Positions 12,386-22,294 of a stretch of DNA of 64,000 nt are shown in pieces. The notes under the pieces were generated by a model. That model did no database searches, was not told where the DNA came from, and saw only the letters and a program-made list of their open reading frames with translations. Both the position numbers and the translations under genes were made by a program. The DNA is from Theobroma cacao (taxonomy: Eukaryota > Streptophyta > Magnoliopsida > Malvales > Malvaceae), in NCBI RefSeq assembly GCF_000208745.1, contig NC_030854.1, forward strand, positions 18,604,068 to 18,668,067, in the 5' to 3' direction. The first letter of the stretch is position 1, and each line of letters starts with the position of its first letter.

Positions 12386-13739
12386 CGTTGACTGCATATG
12401 TTTTTTATGATAACAAAACATTCCCCATTCATTTTCTAACTTCACTATATAAGTATGCATGATTAAATTTTATACCTCTAACAAAGTTGTTAATTAAAGG
12501 TAAGTCAAGGAGCTTGCTAAGTTTAATGAAGAGTTAATCAGTAACTGATTAAAGGACCTTAATTAGCTAAGGCATGGTTGTGTGGTAAGTTAAAGTAAAA
12601 CAGAAATATGCTAATCAATTAAAAGGTTTGGTTAATCGGTTAGAGCATATGGTCCTAATATCCTCAAGCGCCAAAAACAAGTTTTGAAAATGTTGTTGAC
12701 CGTTGAAAGGAGACAAAATGAAGAAGTTCAAAATTCAAAAATCTTCTAGTCGATTAAAGCTGATTTTAATCAATTATGGCTAAAGGAAGTAAAGCCTCAA
12801 CCTGTTAAGTGAAGTGCTGACCAATTAGAGGAAGACTGTTATGTCGAAAAGTGAAAACAAAATGTTTGTAATCAGTTAGAACCTACTGTAACCAATTAGA
12901 GGAAGTTTGCTGAAGAAAAAGAGTCTAAAGGCAAAGAATTCTTAATCAGTTAGAGCCTCATGTAATTGGTTAGAGCAGAGAACATAGCAGCAGGATAGTG
13001 CAAGGCAGAGAAACTGTAATCGGTTAGAGCTGCCTGTAACTGATTAGCCAAAGTTTGTCTCCCTTTTTGAAATCAAACACTAAAAGATAAAAATAACGGC
13101 TAAAAGTGCATCAGAGTTGTTCCTAATAGCTAAAAACTGTCTCCAACAGAAAAATCTGACTTCCCATGTATAAAAGGAAGCTCCAATTGTCAAAGAAGGG
13201 AGAAAGTTGAAAAATTAAGAAGAGAAAAGCCACTTTGAGCAAAAACCCAAACATTCTACACAAAAAACACTTGTCTTTCATTCCATATCCAAAAAAAGTG
13301 TTTGAGCTTGATTGTAATTTGTCCAAACTTATAAAGGTACTTAATTGTACTTTTTTTTCTTCTTTTTCTTGAGAAATTAGAATGTGGGAAGCACTCTAAA
13401 GCTTGTTGTAAGGGATTAGAGCTTGGGTTAGAAGCTCACCTTGTAAAAACATGGTGGTAGCTATTAATTCCACTGGTTTAGTGATGTTGGGTTGAAAATC
13501 CTTGATTGGGAGATCAAGGCAATGGATATAGGTCAAGGGGACAAAACCACTATAAATACTCTTGCATTGTCCACTTCTCTTTACCCTTCCTTACTTCGTA
13601 TCCTATAATTTTAACAAGTTCTAATCCTTCTCCTCATCTAGTTGATTAAGTGCTCTTCAAGCTCTAAAGGGCTGAGTAGAAAATTTTAGTGCTATTCACC
13701 CTCCCTCTAGCACTCAAACAAGACCAACATATTCCATCA
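12386..13739 (+). mobile_element. Solo LTR, same family as 43840-44913 and 27414-28507
   Basis: The left end CGTTGACTGC corresponds to TGTTGGCTCC of the better-preserved copy at 43840. Following sequence (TTTTTTATGATAACAAAA) also aligns with that copy, and the right end GACCAACA at 13739 matches its GGGACCAACA. The parts near 13480-13590 and 44720-44830 are clearly similar. Flanks TACTT (12381-12385) and TATTC (13740-13744) could be a decayed 5 bp duplication, differing by two transitions. The internal motif array is described separately. Confidence 0.65.
12541..13047. repeat. Array of motif doublets with 20-21 bp spacing inside an LTR
   Basis: Copies of a 12 bp motif close to GTAATCRGTTAG begin at 12541 (single), then as pairs 12611/12632, 12746/12766, 12797/12817, 12868/12888, 12942/12962 and 13016/13036. 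Spacing within pairs is 21, 20, 20, 20, 20 and 20 bp, and the last three pairs repeat every 74 bp. The motif corresponds to the TTAGTCGACTAA palindromes of the related LTRs. Confidence 0.8.
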
Positions 13740-14317
13740 TGGACTCTTTTTTATTTTAAAAAAATTAATTAAATTAAATTCCTATCAAGAGTCCAAATTG
13801 GTTATCCATAAAGGTTTATAGTTGTACCATGCTCCCCTAAAAATTATTAAAATTATAATTAAATAATAAATAATTTATTTTTTAATCATAATTATTTGTC
13901 CAATTCAAAATAGGATTCCTTATTGAATAATTATTCTATTTTATTATTATCCATCTTTAATTACAAAAATTAATAATAAATAAAAGAATCCTAGTCAACA
14001 TGGACTCTTATAATTTATCAAGAAGTTATAATTAATTATAAATAAAGAATAAACTACTTAATTCTTTAAGTATAATTAAAATCCTTCAATATTATTTTAT
14101 CTCAAAACAATAATTATCTTAATATATATTTTTCATTTTAAGACAACTCTTGCCTTAAAAAAATATTTATCCATTAAGACAATTTTTCACTTCCCAAAAA
14201 AAATAATATAATTAAGACATCTGTTGTCTTAAATCAACACATATACTATATTCTAAATTAAGACAACTCTTGTCTTAATTAAGACAACATACGTACCTTG
14301 TCTAAATTAAGACAACT
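13740..14317. repeat. AT-rich LTR-like sequence with TTAAGACAA palindromes
   Basis: No coding potential. From about 14100 there are repeated copies of TTAAGACAA and its complement, with an inverted arrangement TTAAGACAACTCTTGTCTTAA-like around 14255-14280. The same motif resumes at 25261 on the far side of the chromovirus, showing that the big element landed in this repeat cluster. Confidence 0.6.
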
Positions 14318-17230
14318 TGTCATGACCCGATACTCTCCTCGAGCCCGTAACAACCGTCGTGGTATCCCGATAGACATTCATTACCTTGAATGCCGATCAG
14401 GACCACGTAAGGTTTAATATAAGTATCTCATTTCCCCTTGAGTAACCGATGTCGAAAATCATGTTCTAAAAGATTTTTAAGTTGTTTCCAACTCAAAACA
14501 AATAAAATAATAATTTTTGTCTCACAGGAGTATTTTAGTCATTTTTCCTTAATAAGTTCGAAACTGACTAAAATGTAATATACAAGTACAAAACACATAA
14601 TTCATAATCAAAAATGAGTTTTAAAGTCTAAAATCTTCATTTAAAACAAAATTATGGTTATTTGAATATAATAAGAAAACAAAGGAAATATTAAGTAAAA
14701 TATTCTATTTTCTTATGAAATAATATTTTTAGAGTTATACGTAAATAATTTTTAGAGCGTAAAAGCTAAATAAATTTATACATACTGTAATACAGTAAGC
14801 TAAAATATTTAATTTAATTTACAATAACAAGAAGGCCCCCGAATAAATAAAAGTAAAGAGGACTGTGAACCTACAGTTTGAAAAATGCAGATCCAACGGT
14901 AGTCCTCAATGAGATCAGCTATCTACAGTCTATACTGAACCTGAAATGGATGCAAATGAGGGTGGTGAGATTATAAAATCCCAATGAGTAAACAGTTATC
15001 ATCATAAACATCTAGAGTTGAGTACATGGAGACAATAAAGTAAATCATCGTAAACTGGGTCACAGCATTAGAACACATTTCATTCAATATACGTAAAGAG
15101 GCTTATGAATCTCATAAAAACTAGGCTTGTGCCATAAATCTATTCTCCGAGACACATTGGCCAAGGCATCCTACCGAGACTGCCAAGGCTGTTAAAAATT
15201 CACATGCACGTAAAACATATTTTTAATTTGAGAAAAATATAGCCGTTCCTTGACGTTGGCTGAGTTCCCCTCACGTGGTGGTTTAGCGTAAAGTGAACCT
15301 TAAGCTTTACCCAAGGAGATACCCTACGCGCCTTTCCGTTCGAGGTAAGAATATAATGGGGTTTACCGTGCCTCTCTAAAAGGATGGTCCACAGAAACCT
15401 CTTACTGCAGTGATTAATTAATATATAATTCATCATATAATAAAATTTTGACAGCATGACAAGGCTAATGAAATACTACCCAGCCTGCAAGGGTAAAATA
15501 AAACAACTCATACAATTCATAAAACGCAGCCCAGCCAGTCATGCCAACACAATAACAATATAACATAAGCCATCAATTTAAACAATCAAATTTTCACAAT
15601 TAACAGTCTCTGTGTACTCTATTTTTCAAAATCATTATTAATTTCAAAACAATTTATAAATTAATTTCATTGGAACACCTTTATTCATAAAACATGAAAA
15701 TTTACCTTTTTAAATCCATTTTTCTATAGAATTCATGAAATCATCGAAAAATCACCCTAGATAATTAAAATGACAGTAAGTTTACTCACTATGTCTAGAG
15801 TGCAGATTCTCGAAATACTCAGACTACTGGTGCTCGGGTGTAATTCCCTTGCCTTTATCGGACGACTCACCACCTTGACATAGTACAAAATTGAGAAATT
15901 CACCACATTGGTACTAAATCAAAATTAAACTAATTTAGACTACTAATGCATGATATGGAATGCAAAATGCACTAATAACCATCTATATTTTGGTACTGGC
16001 CAAATTCGTCTTATCACCCGATTAATTACTAACGCGTCCAATTTAATCCCAAATTACTCCTTTTCTTTTCTAATACCTCAATTCACCAAACATTATTCAA
16101 ATAACATCAATTTTCAGCATCAAAACCATCCCATTTCTTCATGGAAAAATTCGGCCATTACAGTGCACTAACACCGTGATTTTTCCTACTTAATTTTCTC
16201 ACCATTATTCATCATTTTCTAAGCCATTTCTCTTGAAATAATAACAATCCATCACCCACACACATNNNNNNNNNNNNNNNNNNNNNNNNNNNNNNNNNNN
16301 NNNNNNNNNNNNNNNNNNNNNNNNNNNNNNNNNNNNNNNNNNNNNNNNNNNNNNNNNNNNNNNNNNNNNNNNNNNNNNNNNNNNNNNNNNNNNNNNNNNN
16401 NNNNNNNNNNNNNNNNNNNNNNNNNNNNNNNNNNNNNNNNNNNNNNNNNNNNNNNNNNNNNNNNNNNNNNNNNNNNNNNNNNNNNNNNNNNNNNNNNNNN
16501 NNNNNNNNNNNNNNNNNNNNNNNNNNNNNNNNNNNNNNNNNNNNNNNNNNNNNNNNNNNNNNNNNNNNNNNNNNNNNNNNNNNNNNNNNNNNNNNNNNNN
16601 NNNNNNNNNNNNNNNNNNNNNNNNNNNNNNNNNNNNNNNNNNNNNNNNNNNNNNNNNNNNNNNNNNNNNNNNNNNNNNNNNNNNNNNNNNNNNNNNNNNN
16701 NNNNNNNNNNNNNNNNNNNNNNNNNNNNNNNNNNNNNNNNNNNNNNNNNNNNNNNNNNNNNNNNNNNNNNNNNNNNNNNNNNNNNNNNNNNNNNNNNNNN
16801 NNNNNNNNNNNNNNNNNNNNNNNNNNNNNNNNNNNNNNNNNNNNNNNNNNNNNNNNNNNNNNNNNNNNNNNNNNNNNNNNNNNNNNNNNNNNNNNNNNNN
16901 NNNNNNNNNNNNNNNNNNNNNNNNNNNNNNNNNNNNNNNNNNNNNNNNNNNNNNNNNNNNNNNNNNNNNNNNNNNNNNNNNNNNNNNNNNNNNNNNNNNN
17001 NNNNNNNNNNNNNNNNNNNNNNNNNNNNNNNNNNNNNNNNNNNNNNNNNNNNNNNNNNNNNNNNNNNNNNNNNNNNNNNNNNNNNNNNNNNNNNNNNNNN
17101 NNNNNNNNNNNNNNNNTACCTCTAGGTACAATACCGACTTTTGTAAATTTTTCGGGACTCTCCTAGCATGCAAACATGCTATCCATCACATGTATGTCAT
17201 GACAAGTATTTTATAAGGTCGGGCTTTACA
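14318..17230 (-). repeat. 3' LTR of the chromovirus (contains an 851-base gap)
   Basis: It starts TGTCATGACCCG and ends GTCGGGCTTTACA. N runs from 16266 to 17116; the matching part of the sister LTR (24244-25146) is about 903 bp, so the gap size is realistic. The conserved block with a CACGTG at 15272-15277 is present. An open frame called through the N run is meaningless. Confidence 0.93.
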
Positions 17231-17250
17231 GCACTACGCCTCTTAAAATA
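17231..17250 (-). other. Polypurine-tract region next to the 3' LTR
   Basis: On the minus strand the bases directly before the 3' LTR read TTTTAAGAGGCGTAGTGC. This is where plus-strand priming would occur in a retrotransposon of this orientation. The purine run is short, so the exact primer is uncertain. Confidence 0.45.
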
Positions 17251-17274
17251 AAATTTTGACCTCAAAATTTCACT

Positions 17275-17640
17275 TACCAGATTCGAAGAAAAGATGTGGG
17301 TATTGGCTTCTCATCTAACGCTCGACTTCCCACGTCATCTCTTCCATTCGAGCATTATTCCACAACACTTTAACCATTGGGATGCTCTTGTTCCTCAACA
17401 CTCGATCCTTTCGATCTAGAATACATACAGATTGCACTTCGAACTTCAAATCTTCATGCAACTCAATCGGTGGTGTCTTTAAATTGTGGGAGGGATCGGG
17501 AACATACTTTTTCAACATCGAGACGTGGAAGACATTATGAATCCGATCTAACTCCGGGAGTAATTCAAGTCTGTAAGCCACTGGCCCAATCCTTTCAATG
17601 ATACGAAAGGGTCAAATGTATCTCGGATTAAGCTTTCCCC
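17275..17640 (-). pseudogene. Chromodomain and C-terminal end of chromovirus integrase
   Basis: The frame 17315-17581 reads through the conserved IHNVFHVSMLKKY motif that links plant gypsy integrases to their tail. It then continues into ILDRKDRVLRNKSIP and VKVLWNN with MEEMTWEVE, the characteristic plant chromovirus chromodomain core. A TAG stop follows directly, yet the same frame continues with MRSQYPHLF, the usual end of this domain, so the stop is a disabling mutation rather than the natural end. In live relatives the chromodomain helps direct integration to heterochromatin. Confidence 0.88.
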
Positions 17641-17699
17641 GCTTCGCGAATCGAATCACACCTTTTATTACCCAATAAAATACCACAATTCATCATAAT

Positions 17700-18631
17700 A
17701 ATATAATCGAATAAGATTTAATATTTCAAAATTTTCAAATTATTACCTTTCCAAGGAGAAACCTTAAGAAAAACTTTATCGTCGACTTCAAACTCCAAAT
17801 CTTTCCTTCGTTTATCAGAATAACTCTTCTCCCTATCTTGAGCTATCTTTAACCGTTCTCTGATAACCTTGATTTTGTCATTTGTCAGATCAATCAATTC
17901 CACATTAAACAATTTCCTCTCTCCCACTTCATCCCAACAGAGCGGAGTTCAACACTTCCTTCCATACAAAGCCTCGTATGGTGCCATCCCAATACTATAC
18001 TGAAAACTGTTATTATACACGAACTCCACCAGTGGCAAGTGTTTGTCCGAACTCCCAATGAAGTCAATGACACAAGCCCGTTACATATCCTCCAAGGTAT
18101 GAATAGTTCTCTCAGATTGACCATCAGTCTGTAAATGAAAGGCAGTACTAAATCTCAATTTAGTTTCGAGAGCTTCTTGAAATTTTGGTCAAAATCGAGA
18201 AGTAAATCGAGGGTCTCGATTTGACACAATAGAAACTGGAACTCCATGTAGTCTCAAAATCTCATCTATATAAAGTTTCGCCAGTTTCTCAACAGAATAC
18301 GTGCTATGGATAGCCAAGAAATGGGCGGACTTAGTCAATCTATCCACAATCACCCAAATAGCATCCTTCCCACTCTGTGTCCGCGGTAAACCCAATACAA
18401 AGTCCATAGTCACGTGTTCCCACTTCCATTCAGGAATCGGTAAAGGCTGAAGAGTACCTGATGGTTTTTGATGTTCCGCCTTAATCTGTTGGCATGTGAG
18501 ACATTTTGCTACAAACTCTGCTATGTCTCGTTTCATACCCACCTTTCTTTAATAGTCCGGTACATCTTGGTGCTTTCAGGATGTAAAGCGTAGGTGGAAG
18601 AATGAGCTTCTTCCAAAATAGCTCGTCTCAA
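17700..18631 (-). pseudogene. Chromovirus integrase, with frameshifts and a changed catalytic residue
   Basis: The zinc-binding region is split: the two histidines lie in the 18560-18620 area and the cysteines (CLTCQQ) in the 18189-18542 frame, with a frame change between. The catalytic core starts at the MDFVLGLP motif carrying the first Asp. The second expected acidic residue falls in [11 protein letters not shown], where relatives have Asp in place of the first Asn. The Glu region ([12 protein letters not shown]) is present near 18130-18150 in another frame. Further fragments run to about 17718 (KVFLKVSPWKG). A loss-of-function copy. Confidence 0.85.
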
Positions 18632-19258
18632 CTAGTCATCTTTAGGAACATAAATCCGGTCTCTAAGCATCAAGGTACCATCATCACTGAGTCTAAACTC
18701 ACTAGTTTCTCCATCTTGTAGCTTTTGAACTTCCTGTTTCAACCAATCATCAGATTTCTGTAATTCTCTAATTTGATTCAACAATGAAGGTCTCACAACG
18801 AAACTAACAAGTAGGGTTCCATCCTCACCATTATTCAACTGGATCCCTAGAGATTTCATCTCAAGTAATATCAAAAAATAAGAACTCTGAAGTACAGCTA
18901 ATGAAGATGAGGATTTACGACTTAAAGCATCCGCTACAACATTGGCCTTCCCCGGATGGTAATCAATTACTAAGTCATAATCCTTGATCAACTCCAACCA
19001 TCGTCTCTGTCTCACGTTAAGCTTTTTCTGGGTGAACAAATATTTCAAACTCTTATGATCAGTAAAAATCTGACAACACTCACCATATAAATAATGTCTC
19101 CAAATCTTCAATGCGAAGACTACTGCTGCTAACTCCAAGTCATGAGTAGGGTAATTCGTCTCATGCTTCTTCAACTGTCGGGAAGCATAAGCTATTACTT
19201 TCTCATCCTGCATCAATACACACCCTAATCCTAACTTAGATGCATCACTGCACACCAC
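18632..19258 (-). pseudogene. Chromovirus RNase H domain
   Basis: The frame carries [47 protein letters not shown] and [16 protein letters not shown], the standard order of gypsy RNase H motifs, with the acidic residues of the active site (SDAS, DLEL, TDHKSL, ADALS) visible. It is in the same frame as the reverse transcriptase upstream; a stop lies in the 19259-19327 link. A frame shift separates it from integrase. RNase H degrades the RNA strand of the RNA-DNA hybrid during replication. Confidence 0.9.
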
Positions 19259-19327
19259 AAATTCTTTTCCATTTATAGGAAGTGTTAAAACGGGAGCGGA
19301 GGTTAACCGATTCTTTAGCTCCTGAAA

Positions 19328-20089
19328 TCAATTCTCATAAACATCATCCCACTCAAACTTAACTCCTTTACGAGTTAAACGAGTCAAAGGAGCTGCTATC
19401 AATGAAAATCCCTGAACAAACCTCTGATAATAACCAACTAAGCCAAGAAAACTATGAATCTCAGTTACTGTTCTTGGCTGCTCCCATTGTAAGATTGCTT
19501 CAATCTTTTTGTGATCGACATAAATTCCAGCTCCGGACACCACATGTCCCAAGAAAACCACTTCCTTTAACCAGAACTCACATTTAGAGAACTTGGCATA
19601 GAGTTGTCTCTCGCGCAAAGTTTGCAACATAATGCGTAAATGGACAGCATGTTCATCATCATTTTTCGAATAAACCAGGATGTCATCTATGAATACTATC
19701 ACGAACTTATCTAAGTATGGATGAAACACCCTGTTCATAAGATCCATAAAAACTGACGAGGCATTAGTGAAACCAAACAGCATCACCAGAAACTCATAAT
19801 GCCCATAACGCGTCCTAAAAGCAGTCTTGGGTACATCTTGCTCCCTAATCTTCAACTGATAGTACCCAGATCTCAAATCAATCTTAGAAAACACCATAGC
19901 ACCTCGTAATTGATCAAAAAGATCATCAATCCGGGGTAAAGGGTATTTATTCTTGATGGTCACTCGGTTCAGCTGATGATAATCAATACATAATCGAAGA
20001 GTGTCATCCTTCTTCTTTACAAATAGGACTGGTGGTCCCCAAGGAGAAGTGCTAGGGCGAATGAAACCCTTATCCACCAAATCTTGCAA
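19328..20089 (-). pseudogene. Chromovirus reverse transcriptase domain
   Basis: An open 253-residue stretch contains the RT landmarks in order: [66 protein letters not shown], the polymerase active site FIDDILVYS, and FLGHVVS. The catalytic aspartates of FIDD and the Asp of KIDLRSGY are kept. CIDYHQLN has His where Arg is usual. A stop at the boundary with the upstream frame (20090-20092) interrupts what should be one polyprotein. It would copy element RNA to DNA in cytoplasmic particles. Confidence 0.93.
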
Positions 20090-21094
20090 CTAGACTTTTA
20101 GTTCTTTCAACTCCATCAGAGCCATTCGATATGGAGGGATAGAAATAGGTGCAGTACTCGAAAATAATTCAATAGGGAACTCAAGCTCTCGATCAGGAGG
20201 TAGTCTCGGTAAATCATTAGGAAATACATCAGGAAACTCACTTACTATTGGGACATCCTCTAACTTAGGTTCCCCCTTTGAAGTATCGATCATGTGAGCC
20301 AAATAAGCTAGATACCCTTTCTGCACTAGTTTAAAAGCTTTGATGGCCGAGATTACACAGGACGGTAATACTCGACGTTCCCTTGTAAATACAATCTCTG
20401 CTCCCTCCGAATTCCTAAGAACAACTTCTTTCCTAAAACAATCCACATTCGCCAAATGTGCAGTTAACCAATCCATACCCAATATCAAATCAAAACCTTG
20501 GATCTCTAGAGGAATCAAGTCACCTCTAAATTCTTCCTCACTAACAATTACTCCACAATCTCTATAACAACTGTTTCTAACTAGCTTTTCTCCTAAAGGG
20601 GTGTAAATTACAATTTCCTCCTCTAATGGTGACAAGTTTCTATCAACAATTGATGCAAATGCTATACTCACATAAGACTTATCTGAGCCAGAATTTATCA
20701 AAACATAAGCATCTTTATCAAATAAAGACATAGTACCTGTCACTGCTCCAAGTCGAACCCGTGCCTCATCTTTCGTGACTGCGAAAACTCTTGTTGAAGT
20801 ACGAGTCTGTGGTTTCGAAAGTGGATGTGCCGGGGTATTACCTTCCACACCGAACCGTCTGGCTACTCCCTGTCTCGATGGTAACCCAGAAGAATCTCTC
20901 CTCTGCATATCAGTGCAAGTTAGTGGAGATGATGCAGCTACAGTGGCTTGTCCTAACTGTGGGCAATTACTCCTAATATGACCCGACTGACCACAATGAA
21001 AACATCGCGTAGGCCCTCTACATAGCCCAACATGATAATTTCCACAATTTTTGCATTTATCAGAACCTCCAAAACTCTTCTCAGAACCAGTCAT
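20090..21094 (-). pseudogene. Gag zinc knuckle and aspartic protease
   Basis: Near the start is a CCHC zinc knuckle, CFHCGQSGHIRSNC, the nucleic-acid-binding end of gag. It is followed by a linker and by the retropepsin region. The protease motif reads LINSGSDKSYVS; family members have the catalytic Asp at the position of this Asn, so proteolytic activity should be lost. Further landmarks are GMDWLTAH and the pre-RT segment with FPDVFPNDLPRLPPDRE. The frame is the same as RT but is separated by a stop; a frame change separates it from the body of gag. Confidence 0.88.
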
Positions 21095-22113
21095 AGCAGA
21101 TTTGCTAAACTTCGAAGGTCTCTGCTGTGATGGTGGAATGAAGGACGAGGAGATATCACTGAAACAGAAGTAGTGCTCCTTGAAGCCACTGAGTCCTTGC
21201 CTCTCTTTGGTGGTTGACTAAAAGATACACTCGAATTTTTCCTCTTTACAAACTCAGTCTGAATCTTCATATTTTCATTTGCAAGCTTTTCAGCCCGTAT
21301 AGCCATCTGTACCACCTCTTTATGTGGCTCCCTACCAGTCACTATCATCCACTCTCTAATCTCATTACGGCACCCTTCCTCGAAATAACTGGCTTGATCC
21401 TGCTCAGATTTCACCAGATCCGGCACATATAACATTAACTAGTTAAAACGAGTCTCGTACTTCTCTATAGTTAGATTCCCCTATTTGAAGCTCAGAAATT
21501 CTCTTTTCTTTTCTTTTTGATGAAAGTAAGTGAAATACTGACCATCGAATTCCCTGAGAAAGTCAAACCATGTCTGAGGAGTAGTGGAACGAGATTTCAC
21601 CAAGTTCCACCAGGTACGAGCCTTCTTCTCTAATGATCTCGTAGCCACCATCAACTTCATGTCGTCGTCTAATCTCATATCAAAGAGAGTCTCTGAAACC
21701 TGATTAATCTAGTCCTTTGCCATAGTGGCATCCAACTCACCCGTGAAAGACACACAACCCAATTGCCTAGCCTCTTTCAGCTTCTTGGAAATGGATACAT
21801 CTTGTACTGGCGGAACTGAAGAAGTAGCTGAAGGCATTATAGGTGGAACCTTACCAGTCTGAGCTTGACAAGCAATTACGGTAAAGAAAGCTGCCAATGC
21901 TTGTGCTGCCTCAATAGGCATGGCGGGAATACCAGAAGGTGGCGGAGGAGATGGAGGATGTGGAGGACTATCGGCCTACTCAGCAATAGATGTTGCCCGA
22001 ATAGTGGATGCAGCCAATTCCTCTCCTATTGCATCTGGCTGACGACGTTGAAAACGACCTCTTCCCCTCCCAACTGATTTAGTGAAAAGTGGGCATCCGC
22101 ATCAAGGAGGCAT
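21095..22113 (-). pseudogene. Chromovirus gag, broken by stops
   Basis: A minus-strand ATG at 22113 opens a frame that begins with an Arg-rich stretch, passes a Pro-rich segment (about 21930-21960), and includes the gag core with KKARTWWNLVKS and WFDFLREFDGQYF. One frame covers 22113 to about 21100, but in-frame stops fall after three codons, near 21975, at 21706-21708, at about 21478-21480 and near 21436. The frame shifts near 21100 before the zinc knuckle. Gag would form the virus-like particle. Confidence 0.85.
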
Positions 22114-22276
22114 TATAATCTATAAAAGAATACGAGCAAGTTTAGGCAACCTTAAGCTCTATATGCAGATGCATGCATTCTATTCAACCTAACTTAACTT
22201 AATCCGGGGCCACACTGATACTGTAAATTTTTGAAATAACTTTAGAACCAAAAAATCTGATCTTTAAAACCAAAAA

Positions 22277-22287
22277 CTTTGATACCA
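22277..22287 (-). other. Primer-binding site (initiator Met-tRNA type)
   Basis: On the minus strand, seven bases inside the 5' LTR, the sequence reads TGGTATCAAAG, one mismatch from the TGGTATCAGAG complementary to the 3' end of plant initiator Met-tRNA. Position and match confirm element orientation. Confidence 0.85.
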
Positions 22288-22294
22288 ATCGAAT

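Noticed and set aside
16205..17173. 322-codon minus-strand open frame
   Set aside because: Almost all of it is N; it lies in the 3' LTR.
17231..22294. Gag-pol region as a pararetrovirus (caulimovirid) insertion
   Set aside because: Two LTRs, a target duplication, integrase and chromodomain are present, and no movement or coat protein of that group was seen.
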